Assembly: GCA_034440575.1 (NCBI GenBank)
Contig: JAOTOL010001397.1
Location: 372,001-436,000 of the forward strand
Length of the DNA stretch: 64,000 nt
Source of the DNA: Imbricaverruca yamaguchii
Taxonomy: Eukaryota > Arthropoda > Thecostraca > Neoverrucidae
Reading direction: 5' to 3'
Positions 46,085 to 59,059 of the stretch are shown piece after piece (positions within the stretch are counted from its first letter, which is position 1; every line of letters starts with the position of its first letter). Position numbers and translations under genes: made by a program. The notes under the pieces were generated by a model. It had not been told where the DNA came from and searched no databases. It worked only from the letters and a program-made list of their open reading frames with translations.

Positions 46085-46790
46085 CTCCTCTACTTTCCAG
46101 GTCCTCTCCAGCTTCCCAAAAAGGTTCCACCAGCTACCAGGGTCACTCCTATTCCCAGCCGATCCCCAACCTTACGGAACTATTTGAACTCTCAGGTGCC
46201 TTTGAATTCCATGGAGTCCCTCAAATTCTCCAACTTCCCAAGTGTTGTTCAACTCAAAAGGACACTTCAAACTCCATGAGCCCTGATTCTTCCAGAAGCC
46301 ACCCAAATACTGCAGGGCCATCGAACTACAAGGGAGCCACGCAGCTAAAAAGGCCCCCGGTTCCATGGGGCCTTCCTACCTCAATGAACCTTTCAGCTTG
46401 AGTCGACCTTGCCAGCTCCCAGGGTCCCCTTCTTCTAAGCCGGATTTCGGAAACTCCTTGGTCTTCTCCACCCAGCAAAGGGACGGACTCCTGAGCCACC
46501 ATATATTAGCTACTCTTCATACATGAGCTACCTTGGTTCCTCCGGGTTCAAGGGGCACCTCCAAGTTCAAGGGATACATTCAGTTTCAGCGAACCTTGAA
46601 AATGAAAAGTTCCCTAGAAAGCTGAAAGAAACCTCTGAAAGTCTCGAAGTCCCTAAAAAGCCATGGCCCAGTGGAATCTTCGGTAACTCACCCGTCCTGA
46701 AGAGCCCGGTTTCGTCCTAATGGGACTTGTCGTCAAGAATGTGATCCACCTGGCCCTCATCGAGAAGAGGGGAGCCGTCCTTTGGAGACA
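46085..46790 (+). repeat. Highly degenerate ~33-36-bp tandem repeat
   Basis: Words such as CTTCCAGGGTCC, CAACTCCAGGG, TTCAAACTCC and CCAGAAGCC recur at roughly 33-36-bp spacing with very low identity. The style matches the degenerate arrays at 15916-16236 and 59060-60480. No coding evidence. Confidence 0.5.
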
Positions 46791-48000
46791 AGCCTTCATT
46801 GAATCAGTCTAGTTTGAGACGACAGATAACCAATGAAAAGAGTTACGACCGAACAGACTGAATACGTGTAGTTTTCCCCGTGCACGTAAAACTGACTCAG
46901 CCTTCGGTGTCGGTCGTACGGATCGGTGAGGTTTACCGTGCCATGAATACTTCGACGCGGCCATCCCGCGGGACGACTCCGACTACATCGGGCCATCTGA
47001 TGCCCCTGCCCTCTCCTGATCGCATCAATCTCCATTCCTGTCTCTTCTTCTACGAGCAGTTTGGTGCGCTCTGCAAATTCAGAGTTTGAGGACCTGTGAT
47101 GGGCATATGTAGCGGTTTATTAGGAGGATAATCAAAATATTTATATTGCACATCACCAACATTTTGAGTGGTGTTGCACCAACAACTTCAAAAGTGGATG
47201 AACCACTGAGCAATATCATAACCATTGAGCCATATCATTCGCATTGTTCGAGAAGTAGACTTAGTCGGTTATGTAGCTAATCCCCGATGATATATCGTTA
47301 AAGGAACCCTGGATCAAATGCCAATGAGTACTAGGGGAACATAGATGATGCACTTGTATGTTCGAGTCACCACAGCAAGTGTTATGACAAGTACAAGTTG
47401 TTTGCATAACTCCCATATACGTTGGATAAGTTGGAGTGAAGGAAGAAGGCACTTGCGGGGAAGCAACCACCCACCTAACATGCGATTGCTTGTTGTCTTC
47501 AACGTGCTATTTGCTGATGTCTGCATTCCATATGAACAGCTCAACGCACAAATATCCAGATGCATCAACCATGCTCATATTGAAAACTGCATGTTCTCTG
47601 GGAGAAAATTGTTAAAAGGTCTCCAAAGATTAAAAGGTTTTCCAAGGTCTTTCGAATATTTCAGATGGTGCCTCGGTCAGTGGCATATCTGAGGGGAGAT
47701 GAAAGAGAGAAGCCCAAAAGTGAATCCGAGGGAAACACTCCAGGCGATTGTCTTGGGGGCCCACAAAGCTCCTTAAGGCGCAGCGATAAACATACAGGAA
47801 AAGTAAAAATGCATCAAATCAAAGAGTGTAAAAAGGATCCCCAAGACCTGACGACGTTCACTCTGAGAGCTGGCAAGGGCCGTAGGGGCAAGAGGATCCG
47901 CATGAGGGCTGGAATGCCCATGTTAGCTGGAAAGGACCTTCTCGTCTGGAAAAAAATCCCTAACAGCTGATGACTAGACACGGCCCCGATGAACATTTAG
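46791..48000. other. No recognised feature
   Basis: No supportable gene; the longest frame (47345-47692, plus) has no domain. Confidence 0.45.
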
Positions 48001-48172
48001 GGGACGAGTGATCTAGGGGCAAGTCGCTCGTCTCACAATCAAAAGGCTGTGGGTTCGAGTCTCACCGGTCGCTACTCTTCGCCCGCGACCAATCGGCGTG
48101 GGATATTGGCGACGCTGCATGACTCAACGGTCGATGTGTCGTAAAACTAATAACCAAACCAAACCAAACATT
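48001..48172 (+). mobile_element. tRNA-derived SINE, second family
   Basis: The head GTGATCTAGGGGCAAGTCGC has A-box character and GGGTTCGAGTCTC (48051-48063) is a near-consensus B-box, together spanning a tRNA-like 72 bp. The body ends GGTCGATGTGTCGTAAAACT and AATAACCAAACCAAACCAAA. Flanks share only AACATT, so the target duplication is weak or decayed. It ends within about 10 bp of the truncated CR1. Confidence 0.8.
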
Positions 48173-48180
48173 AAAAACAG

Positions 48181-50590
48181 CAGGTGGCTCACTCTTTATC
48201 GGAACCTACCAGGCGTTGCTCATTCTTGGACCTTGTATTCTCGGATTTAAGTGACTTCGTTCAAGACTTGACTGTAGGAGAAACTCTGGGAAGAAGTGAC
48301 CATAACATAGTTAGATTCAAGGCACATGTAGTGGAAATTATCAAGGATATTTTGGTAAAAGTTCCAAATTTCAACAGAGCAGACTTTGACTGCATGAGAG
48401 CGGCTTTAAGTGCCATCAGATGGGAAGAATTCTCCAATTTACATGCCTGTGAAATGTGGGAAAAGTTCAAAACTTACTTGAAGGAAATTCAGATTAGACA
48501 TGTCCCCCAAAGGCAAAGACGCAAAAGAAGGGCAGGAAAGCCAGCATGGCTTACACCAGACTTGACAAAAGCAATTAAGGCTAAGAAAACTGCACTTAGA
48601 GTATTTAAAGAAGCCTCAAATGTCGTTAATCTAAAGGCGTATCGAAAAGCTAGAGACACTGTGAAGCAAAAAACCAGAGCAGCAAAGCGAGCAAAAGAAC
48701 TGGATTTAGCTAGGAACTGTAATGGGGACAGTAAAATGTTCTTTAGTTTCTACAAGCTGAGTAAAGTTTCGAGCACAATTGGTCCACTGGAAGTAAACGG
48801 GACTACCTTGGGTGACGATAGTGAGATGGTTGAGGAGCTGAGCAAGCAGTTTAAATCAGTGTTTACATTGGAAGATATGACCAATATGCCGACCGTACAC
48901 CATAGTTCAGTGACATGTGATGTGACAAATGATGCTGATTTCATTGATAGTGATGTTGTTTACAATCATATCAGGAAAATAAAGGCAAACAAGGCAGCAG
49001 GACCTGATGAAATTTATGCTAGGGTATTGTGGGAAGCTGAAAAGGAATTGGCATTTTCACTTAGTATAATATTTTGTAGATCGGTTTCACAAAATGAAAT
49101 TTCAACCGATTGGAAAAGGGCAAATGTAGTTCCTATTTTCAAGAAAGGAGAAAGAGGGAAAGTTGAAAACTATAGGCCAGTAAGTCTCACATCCCTAGTC
49201 TGCAAGGTACTCGAATCAATTATCAAGGATAGAATAGTTGGTTATCTGGAAGGTAGCAGATTGATTAAAGATACTCAACATGGGTTTAGAAAAGGACGAT
49301 CGTGTCTCACAAATCTCTTGGACTTTTTTAACTTCGCCACAGAACAATTTGATCCGGAAAATCAGGTTGATGTAACATATCTTGACTTTAGTAAGGCCCT
49401 TGACAAGGTACCCCATAAGCGGTTAATGATACAGCTTCAGTCCCATGGTATTGCAGGCAGCATCTTAAAATGGATAGAGTTGTGGCTTTCAGATAGACAG
49501 CAAAGAGTGATGCTAAATGGTACAAAGTCATCATGGCAAAATGTTCTTAGTGGAGTCCCCCAGGGGTCAGTACTGGGGCCACTACTGTTCATTATATTTG
49601 TAAATAACATTGAAAGTGGCATAAGGAGTAAAGTTTTGAAATTTGCGGATGATTTGAAGGTCTTTAGGGCAATAACATGTCAAGATGAGCATATCTCGCT
49701 GCAAAAAGACTTAGACGAACTTGTGAAGTGGTCCGAAGAATGGCAAATTAAATTAAATTTTGATAAGTGCAAAATCATGCATGTAGGTAAGCAGCATATG
49801 AAGGCTCCATACTTGATGGGTGGCCAAGTGCTATCAGTGACTAAACAGGAGAAGGATTTAGGTGTTATTCTAAACACAAAAGTGGGGGCATCAGAACAGA
49901 CCAAGGAAGGCAGGAAGGAAGAAGGCACTGAGAATGCTCGGGGCAATAAATAGGAATGTATCATACAGAAGTGAGGAAGTCATCAGGAAGCTTTACTGTG
50001 CATATGTCAGGCCACATTTGGAATACTGCATCCAAGCTTGGTCTCCTAGCTATGAAAAAGATTGTTGGCTTTTAGAGAGAGTACAAAAGAGGGCTACAAA
50101 AATGGTTAATGGCATAAGCAACCTGACATATGAGGAAAGATTGAAGAAATTGAATATGTTTTCACTTATATATAGAAGGATGAGAGGAGATCTCATCGAT
50201 GTCTTTAAATTTGTTCATGGTCTACAGAGGGGATATCTTGGGGAATTGTTTGAATTGAACAGAAATGATGCAATTAGAGGTCATAAATTAAAAATTAAAG
50301 TTAACCACAGCAGAACAATGTTAAGGCAGACTTTCTTCACCAACAGGATAGTAGAACACTCGAACCAGCTGCCAGAAAGCATTGTCAGTAACAGCACATT
50401 GAACATCTTTAAAAACAGCATAGATAATTATTATAAGAATAGAGGGCTTGCTTTTCAGTATTACAGGGAGGGCTGATTGACAGATTTGGTGGGCAACTGG
50501 TTCAGTGTGCAGAGTGCAACCAAGAAGGGCCCATGTGGCTCATAGTTGTACTAATCTTTTATGTCTTTATGTCTTTATGTGTTTACATAT
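48181..50590 (+). pseudogene. 5'-truncated CR1-like retrotransposon with one frameshift
   Basis: The frame from 48184 runs 589 codons. It starts inside the endonuclease (C-terminal SDHN at residues 38-41), then a linker and a reverse transcriptase with KKGERGKVENYRPVSLTS (320-337), QHGFRKGRSCLTNLL (365-379), YLDFSKALDKVPH (399-411, first catalytic Asp), SGVPQGSVLGPLLF (456-469) and FADD (487-490). A frameshift in a GGAAGGCAGGAAGGAAGAAG-like purine run near 49905-49925 puts the C-terminal 180 codons (49934-50476, with YVRPHLEYCIQAW and ERVQKRATKMVNG) in another frame. The 3' UTR ends in an 8-mer tail, TTATGTCT repeated (50551-50578), as in CR1/L2-type elements. RT copies element RNA at a nicked target. 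All visible RT residues are intact, so it is young but dead by truncation and frameshift. Confidence 0.95.
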
Positions 50591-50780
50591 AAACAGGACA
50601 GGGTGACTGAGGGTCAAACAGGGCTGGAATGCTCCAGGGGTTCAGAGGGCTGGACAAGTCCCCTGAGGACTAAAGAAAGTCCATGTGGGCTGATGATTGC
50701 TATGATGAATATCGACAGTCTGCTCCAGAGCAACAATGACCTTTGAACCGAATAGCTATGTGTAGCTATATATATATATG

Positions 50781-50805
50781 TATGTGTGTGTATGTGTGTG
50801 TATGT

Positions 50806-50899
<94 letters not shown>

Positions 50900-50918
50900 A
50901 TGTGTGTGTGTGTGTTTG
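50781..50918 (+). repeat. (TG)n microsatellite, about 138 bp
   Basis: Nearly pure TG run preceded by TATG/TGTA variants. Open frames are artefacts (CVCVCV, HTHTHT). Confidence 0.98.
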
Positions 50919-50974
50919 GAGAGAGGGGAAGGCCCTTTGAAAGTAACGTTCCCGGAAGTTGAGGAATTTTGCAA

Positions 50975-51301
50975 AGGTGTGGTGAGGGCTTCAAGAATTC
51001 AGTAGGTGTATTCTATATATAATATATCTCCTCCACACCTTTATGGACTAATACAGAGATTTGTGTTACTCGTGTTAGTTGTGTATTTGATAGTAGTGTT
51101 ATTTGTTGGATACCCAGGACGTTTCTGGGTGCTGATAGACGTTTTATCGGACGACGACTCGGAAGACGATTTGTGGCGTAAATTGGAGGCGGGAGGAGAG
51201 GAAGCAAATTGATTACCAGCTATGCGGCTCCAAGTAAGTTGGGACGGGAACTCTTCAGATGACAACTTCCCCCTTCATGGACCAAATTCTGGCTACGTCA
51301 C
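50975..51301 (+). pseudogene. Duplicated membrane/acidic coding unit, copy 1
   Basis: About 93% identical over 240 bp to 51559-51811. The frame has a hydrophobic helix FVLLVLVVYLIVVLFVGY followed by LSDDDSEDDLWRKLEAGGEE. It stops at TGA (51210-51212), where copy 2 has CGA, yet retains a consensus splice donor (CAA then GTAAGT, from 51234). The segment ends at 51301 in GGCTACGTCACTG, which resembles a transposon terminus (CAGTGACGTAGCC outward). An exon of a DNA-transposon transposase is possible, but no catalytic domain is visible. Confidence 0.5.
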
Positions 51302-51561
51302 TGGCTTCTGCATGTGCCTAATGGTTTTGAGGCGGTTTTTCGACGCATCCCCATGGGCCTAATATTAAATGTCTAAGAGCTGGGTAGTGGTCAGCCAACA
51401 CCCATGCTCTCCATTCATCGCGAACACTACTTCGGGCCTGGGACATACCAAGGTGTTGAAGTACAGCTGTCAAGTTTGAAAGAGCTCACTGACGCTTGGG
51501 AGAGCATTACCATGGTGTCGAGGGTTTTTTTAATCCACAGAAGTGCCTTTAAACCCTAGGT

Positions 51562-52173
51562 GTGGCTTCAAGAATTCAGTGGGTGTATGCTATATATAAG
51601 ATATCTCCTCCACACCTTTATGGACTAATACAAAGATTTGTGTTACTCGTGTTAGTTGTGTACTTGATAGTAGTGTTATTTGTTGGATATTCGGAACGTT
51701 TCTGGGCGCTGATAGACATTTTATCGGACGACGACTCGGACGACGATTTATGGCGTAAATTGGAGGCGGGAGGAGAGGAAGCAAATCGACTACCAGCTAT
51801 GCGCCTCCAAGTTGTTACGAGAGGCAAAGCTCATCAATTTGCAGTCGATCAACTTAAGCCCATTTCAATTTATGTGCTCCTGCAGTGGGAGTTAACTGAA
51901 ACACAGCCGCATCTCCGATTATTTGTGTGTGTGCGATGGTTGAGTGCAAACCAACTGACGGCGTATCGCCAGCTACGTCTCCTGAAGCGTGAGCTGATCA
52001 CGAACTCGCCTCCTGACCTGGTCGCACTGCTCATCGGAACCGAACATATGCTTACTACTAGGCAGAAAGGGACGCCTGGACTAATTCGTGATGTCAGTTA
52101 TTCGGGTGTTCGGATATTCAGCGCTAGTGCATCTGGTTTTTTAACCTCTCTAACCATGGGCATGCAGGATTAA
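51562..52173 (+). CDS. Open frame, copy 2 of the membrane/acidic unit, unidentified
   Basis: 204 codons beginning MASRIQWVYAIYK. Residues 25-43 form one strongly hydrophobic helix. An acidic LSDDDSDDDLWRKLEAGGEE stretch follows, then a basic to mixed C-terminal half (residues 82-203) without a motif I know. The first 80 codons duplicate 50975-51240, with several silent and conservative changes, hinting at past selection on the frame. The donor present in copy 1 (GTAAGT) is GTTGTT here, so translation would run through what was probably intron. I therefore think the real exon ends near 51810 and the rest is chance. No homologue recognised. Confidence 0.35.
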   Translation: MASRIQWVYAIYKISPPHLYGLIQRFVLLVLVVYLIVVLFVGYSERFWALIDILSDDDSDDDLWRKLEAGGEEANRLPAMRLQVVTRGKAHQFAVDQLKPISIYVLLQWELTETQPHLRLFVCVRWLSANQLTAYRQLRLLKRELITNSPPDLVALLIGTEHMLTTRQKGTPGLIRDVSYSGVRIFSASASGFLTSLTMGMQD

Positions 52174-52869
52174 GACCATTTTCAAGTATATATAGCTCGC
52201 TTGAAGCATCATTTGCTCAACCAGAGTGCGAAGCGTAACCTGGCCCGTGATAATGAGATCGTTGAGCTGCTAAGTGATTGGTTGAATGGTTAGATGGTAA
52301 GCTAACTATCGTGATATGTGCTAGTGTCTTAAGTGAACTTCTTATCTTAGGCTTGTGGGCGCTACATGACCAATGTAGTCGATGCGTCCTAAAGCCCTAA
52401 TAACTTACAATTATCTTACGCTTGGTTTATAGTGCGACGTGACAATATTAAAAGTCCACGATATCCGTGGATGAGTTGCAGGACAGACACAAACTGAGCA
52501 GAGTCCAGCTCAACTGATCAACCCCACGGCATCCCAGGTCGATTATAGAGCATGTCTACCAGGGGGACATGTTAGCATTGTAGTTTGAGAGCATATATCC
52601 AAAAAGTGTATGCAACGTCTGCCTTCCATAGACAAGAAACTGTAACTAGAGCAATGTTATAGCATGTATCATTGTAGCAACTGATATATCTTCACCGAGG
52701 GAAGGACGATTCCCCAAATAATAGAGAGAATTGAGCGTAAATTTAATCAAATGAAGGATGGACGGACGAAGATATTGCAGGTGCAGTTGGCTGTATGCGC
52801 CGATTTGTAGAATGGGTGGAATTGAAGAGGGAAACTGACTCCAAGTGGTTAGGAGCCACTGATCTTAGC
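52174..52869. other. No recognised feature
   Basis: Unique-looking sequence without supportable features. Confidence 0.45.
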
Positions 52870-53060
52870 TATGATATGTTCCCCTGGAATGAAATAAAAC
52901 GAAGTGCTGGCGTTGGTGCCGCTGCAGCAGCCTTTGACACCCAGCGCTGCCAGTATCGGAGGAGCTGGCTGGGTCTGGGTCTGGGATGGCGGCGGCGGCG
53001 GCGGCGGCGGCCATTGCTGCAGTCGGTGCCGCCTCGGGCAGTCCTTGATTCAGTAGCTGA
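52870..53060 (-). CDS. Weak candidate exon spanning a (GCC)n run
   Basis: A GC-rich island contains (GCG/GCC)8 at 52986-53011. On the minus strand, ATG at 53014 in good context opens 49 codons, MAAAAAAAAIPDPDPASSSD then TGSAGCQRLLQRHQRQ. The frame is also open upstream through QLLNQGLPEAAP, preceded by a CAG acceptor-like site. A plus-strand frame (LQQPLTPSAASIGGAGW) is equally open, so the coding strand is uncertain. Alanine-run starts near CpG islands are common in animal genes. Not identified. Confidence 0.25.
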
Positions 53061-54280
53061 TTGAGTTATGGAGATGGTGCCGGCAGCCGGCGGTGGCCCC
53101 CGGCGCGCAGGCAGTCGGCCCAGCCGCCGGCACACACGTACCGCACCATTTCCGGCCAACCGACAACAAACTGGGGTCTGAAATAAACCGGCCGAGGAAT
53201 ACGCTGTGACGGAACTGCCGGCAGAAATATGTCCTGGCGGAAATGTTGGACAATATTCTGGGCGAACGGCGTTGGCGAGGGAATACAAGCGGGAAGGTGC
53301 TGCTCCTGGCCACTTACTCAGTCTTTATTCCGTGTGAAATACGTGGTAATTGTGCTTGCGAAACTGGGAAATGCAGGTTGTTCGCTGTTCTCGAAACCAC
53401 GAATTGTCATGTTCAGGTAACCCAATTTTGATCTTGGATGGCATCTTAAAGAGCCGATCGGTATTCCACCGCCAGATTAACTACACTTCAATAGTTGGCC
53501 CAAGAAGAACTATCAGTCATTCATTGGCACGTCCGAATTTATAGTCAAGAAGGATATAAGCCTCGTAAAAAGACCAAAGTTGTGTCTAGTGATGCTTAGC
53601 CATCAACAGAACCTTGGTTGATTCTTTCTAACATTGCATTATCCACCAACCGAATTTGTGATCGCCAATTTTAGCGAAATCTGCAAGACGCATGCCTTGC
53701 AAAGTACAGGCAACGATAAGTTTCCAATCCATGAACAAGCGTAGTATTCAAGTTCCAAAAGTTCTGTGTTATATTTGCGTGATTAAGACTAGCCAATAAT
53801 TAATGTGCTTTTCAGCCAATGGAAACGCGGTTTGTAGCTTCTAAAACCAACCCAGCATGTCTTCTGGTGCATATTACGCTTGTATAATATGCGGAAAGAT
53901 GGAAATGTTTTGGACGAAAGAGAACTGGAACAGAGCATGGTTTGCATAGTGCATGAAACATGCGTTTCTAAGTTGGTCAGCTAGTCGCATAATGACATGC
54001 TTCTATTGATGTTGCGTTGAAGCACCCCTGGCTATTTTTATCAACGGTGGAATGCCTGTTTGAATCACCATGATATTCACCTATGGTCAACATGGTCACC
54101 CGGGGAGAATTGAGACAACGGGTCCCACTTCTCCCCGTCCGTCCCAGTGGTGCCCATGTCTTTTTTTTCGACCACGAGAAGCGTGTTAATAACGTCACGT
54201 GAAGGCGGAACGAAACCCGTCATGCGGGTTAGTCTACCAGCGCAGTCTCCAGTAAAACTAAGTGGGCGTTCATATCTTCA
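53061..54280. other. No recognised gene
   Basis: GC-rich to 53180 with overlapping open frames, then AT-rich. Nothing named. Confidence 0.4.
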
Positions 54281-54540
54281 AAAGTTATTAACTTTCAACG
54301 TTTATAACTTCGAAATTGGATGTTGGTTTCTAAAAATTAGCAGTCAACTTCAAAATCAGCCCAGGTATTACGCGTTCGTATTTTCGAAAGTTCAGAACTT
54401 CCAAAGTCCGCAACGTAGCAAATATTTGAAGCTAACTTTCAAAAATTGGAAGCATACTTACAAAGCAGCCCGGATAAGAACTGAAGGTATCCTAATATAA
54501 CCTAGCCTAATATATCAATTCTTAGAAGCTAACTTCCAAT
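54281..54540 (+). repeat. Degenerate AACTTC-rich repeat
   Basis: Phrases of the type AAGTTCAGAACTTCCAAAG, AACTTCGAAATTGG and TAACTTTCAAAAATTGG recur at irregular 20-30-bp spacing. Unit and copy number are not definable by eye. Confidence 0.45.
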
Positions 54541-56545
54541 GGGGGACACACATGGAAAGCTTTGATTAGCGACCGGTAGATGGCAACATTGTGACTCCGG
54601 ACACACCTCAGCGGCGCACTTCGTGTGTCGATTGCCGCAACGCTGGTTAGCATTAAAGTTTCCGTGTTGCTGACTAGAAAGATTTCGAGAAAACAAAATA
54701 TCATGATACGTATCAGGGATGGACAATGGAGAAGACTGAGGAAGGATACTATCTTCCAGTACGGGTACTACAACGCACCCCGACATGAGCTAGCATGTCG
54801 AGGTGCATTCATATTTTCCAGAGCTCCAATATTTTTTCCAGATATTTTCCGTAACACCCAGGACGTTACGCACGTTGTGGTTTTAACCAAAAGGTTGGCG
54901 AACTCCGATTGCGCGGTAGATTGGCGCTGCGAATATTACCCCGTAACATGCATGTGCAATAGCTGCCTTTTCAATATGCACATTGCACATAGTAGTTCTA
55001 GAATGACATCCAGTTACCCCCATTGCACTGATATGCCTTGGTGTATTTATCAACTGCTGTGCTTTTACAAGCCATCATTCTCCTGCATTCGTAAGTTGAA
55101 AGATATGGCGGGCGCACAAATGTCCACCATCGTGGCCTCCTGAACTGTCATTAGTGGTGGTGCTGGAGCGACAGGCACCCCTGCTGATGAAGGGCGTATG
55201 TCGGGATCAGTTAGAGAGGAAACATTGCTTTTGGCACCGCACAACCACTGAAACACAAGAGGTAAACACCATAAATATGTGAAAAAGGCGCACTGCGCTG
55301 GCATTATTAATACGGGACCTGCAATCAAGTTCTAGCAAGCTCATAATAACCAGAAAACACATTTCGTTTAGCTGGCGACAAACAACCAACAAAAGACATC
55401 CTAGTATGGAAAATACAGGGAAGCTAAGCTCTCTAGGGAAGCTATAAATATTATTCGCTTAGCTTGCAATACAATAACTCATTTCCATTGACAAACTTTC
55501 TTCCTTCTGCTATCTGTTAGATTGAGAAATAGTTTAGCCCTTGCCCCGACCCGGGAGGGATAGGGGGGGGGGGGGGTGCAGGCTCACTAGAACCATTTCT
55601 CAACTTTTTTTTCGGGATGGCACCCGAATGAGTAGATGCAAACAAATTTGAAATAGTTTCTAATGCATCAGTTTTGTATATCTCGTACAAATTTCAGGTA
55701 TAGGGAATCAAAGATAATTGACCTGGGAAGGGTCAAAGTGAACAATGTTCCAAAATATTCCAATTATCACCATTCGGGGTAATTGCAACACATACGCATC
55801 GAACCAAATCATGCTGTTCTTCCATCAAAACAAACAACCTGCTATCTCGAAATTTCAACCAATACCAAGGTTAATGACCAGTTGTCAGATTAATTTCTGT
55901 TTTTTTGCCGTGTTGAATGGCAGAAATTAAATGTTGTGATCATCATTCACACCGAAACGTTAAAGAGCATATAATAAACATTCTGGGTTTAAATATGTGT
56001 AAGAGGTCTGTGACAGGGTCAGGCCAAGTAGCATGTGTATTCTACACAAATCTAACTGATACAGAATGTTGTTCCTCTTGAAGTTATGTCTGAATTCGGT
56101 CTCGCCACCACCTGCGTCATGCGACATTGCATTGGATGTCCAGCCAATGGCCTGAAATGACCTAACCTCGCATGATCTGAGCTTATTTCATCTAATTTGA
56201 CCTCCCATTGGAATTGCTTTCCAAGCAGTGTATGCTTAGGGAAAGGCTAAAGTGATCGTTTTATCAATTTATGCAATGCTGAAGCGTGACCCTAGGCCAA
56301 ACACCAGGTCCGAAACTGATCAAGTGCAGTGCTTCGCTGATCATGCTTATAAGCAAGAAACCAACGCCAAATATTCTTATTATCTTGGTATAACGTAAAT
56401 TTGAGCCGAATTAACACTGGATATACTTCGGCCACGAACCCTCGTCAGCAGTAACCATTTTGTTTCAAAAGGTCAAAAATATGAGTATACATGCTTACAA
56501 TAGTCGCACACACACGGAACATGAGCCAGCATGAAGATGTACCGC
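54541..56545. other. No recognised gene; a G14 run
   Basis: A 172-codon plus frame (54625-55143) has no domain. A run of 14 G (55563-55576) is the only distinctive simple sequence. Confidence 0.4.
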
Positions 56546-56815
56546 AATTCCTTCGCATTCACACCAGTTCACGATTCAGGTTACCACGCACGTCAGTCAA
56601 TCTCTCGTCGTCGAGTCGCAGTCGGCTGATCCATCACAGGGTGGCTGATCGGTGCTTCGTCTATGTGTGTGTGTGACGGATGGCGAGGTGGCCTACGTGC
56701 ACGAGCGTGCGTGAAAGCGTATGTGAGAGAGAAGAGCAAGAGCAAGAGAAAGAGTAAGAGAAGGAGATAATGAAAGAAAGAGCGAGAGCGAGAGAGAGAA
56801 AGATGGAGGGAGAAA

Positions 56816-56938
<123 letters not shown>

Positions 56939-57182
56939 GGTGGAGGAGATAGAGAGAAAGATATAGGACTAAGAAGAGGAACGGGTGTGCATGAGTCACA
57001 GGTGTGCATACGTGTCTGTGCGAGTGATAATGTGCTTGTGCTACATGTGTGCCTTAGGCGGTGTATGAATCCGGTTTGATCAGGATCCAAGAAGATGCTG
57101 TCATTGTGTTTAATGATGGCTTGTTGTTCCTAATCTCTATTGATTTGGTTAATTTCAGCTCGGCAAAGTCCTTGCATACTTG

Positions 57183-57207
57183 CCGAATGCAGATATTCTG
57201 CATTCGG
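57183..57207. other. Perfect 11-bp hairpin near the fold-back centre
   Basis: CCGAATGCAGA and TCTGCATTCGG flank a TAT loop. It lies about 70 bp left of the geometric centre of the large inverted repeat. Confidence 0.9.
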
Positions 57208-57555
57208 GTGTATGGAACCGGCATCGTCAGAGATAAAAGTGACGTCATTGTGTTTAATAATGGCTTGTTGTTCCTGATCTCTCTTATTTGGTGATATCGA
57301 GTTCGGAAACGTCTTTGCTAACTTCTAGAATGTCTGTAGTCTACCAGTCTGCGAATACGTTGCAGAGATCAAAATCGCCGAATCAATTGGGATCAGGAAC
57401 AACAAGCCACCACTAAACACAGCAACGGCATCCTGGACCCGATGAAAGCGCTTTCGTGCACCGCCGATAGCAATTATGCAGCACATAAACACATTTACAC
57501 AAACACAGACATGTACACCCACCTGTATGCCTAGCACAACCGTTCCTCTCCCTAT

Positions 57556-57714
<159 letters not shown>

Positions 57715-58282
57715 TTCTTTCTTTTTAACTCGCTCTCGCTCTCGCTCTCACTCTCGAACTCGCTCTCGAACTCGTTCTCGCCCTGACTCTTCTCTCTAAC
57801 ATACACTCACACGCGCGCCCATGCACATACGTCCCCCTCATCACTACCACCACACATCATACACTCACAGATGAAAGCATCAATCAGCCGCTTTGTGGCG
57901 GATCAGACGACTGCGCCTCCGAGGGATTGGTTGACGTTCATGGCATCTTGAATCGTGAACTGGTGTGAATGCACAGAATTTATACACCTTATGATGTGGG
58001 CTGATGTCCCATTTGTGTATGTATTTTGTAGGCACGTATATCCTTATGTAAGGTGTAAATGAAAGCGGGTAGCAGGTACTTCATGTTGTAATATAAACAT
58101 AATATCTGAAGCTGGATAATTTACCACGTTGCTTCAGTGTCTATGCATGCTTCTTGACCTTACTTGATATAATAATAAATATAACTTGACCTGATCACCC
58201 GACGTCATCGGGACTGTTCCTAGGATCTTTGGGTATCAAACAGATGCACACATTTTGCTTGAATGGTTCTGTTGAAAGGAGG

Positions 58283-59059
<777 letters not shown>

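Noticed and set aside
48001..48072. Functional tRNA gene at the second B-box
   Set aside because: Same reasoning: tRNA-like head only, followed by a SINE body and CCAAA-rich tail.
50743..51005. Cysteine/valine- and histidine/threonine-rich peptides in TG/CA tracts, and similar at 56.8, 57.4-57.8 and 58.2-58.5 kb
   Set aside because: Translations of dinucleotide microsatellites; no coding evidence.
47675..51301. A DNA transposon bounded by CAGTGGCATATCTGAG (47675) and GGCTACGTCACTG (51301)
   Set aside because: The termini match at only a few bases beyond CAGTG, and the 8-bp flanks agree poorly (5/8).
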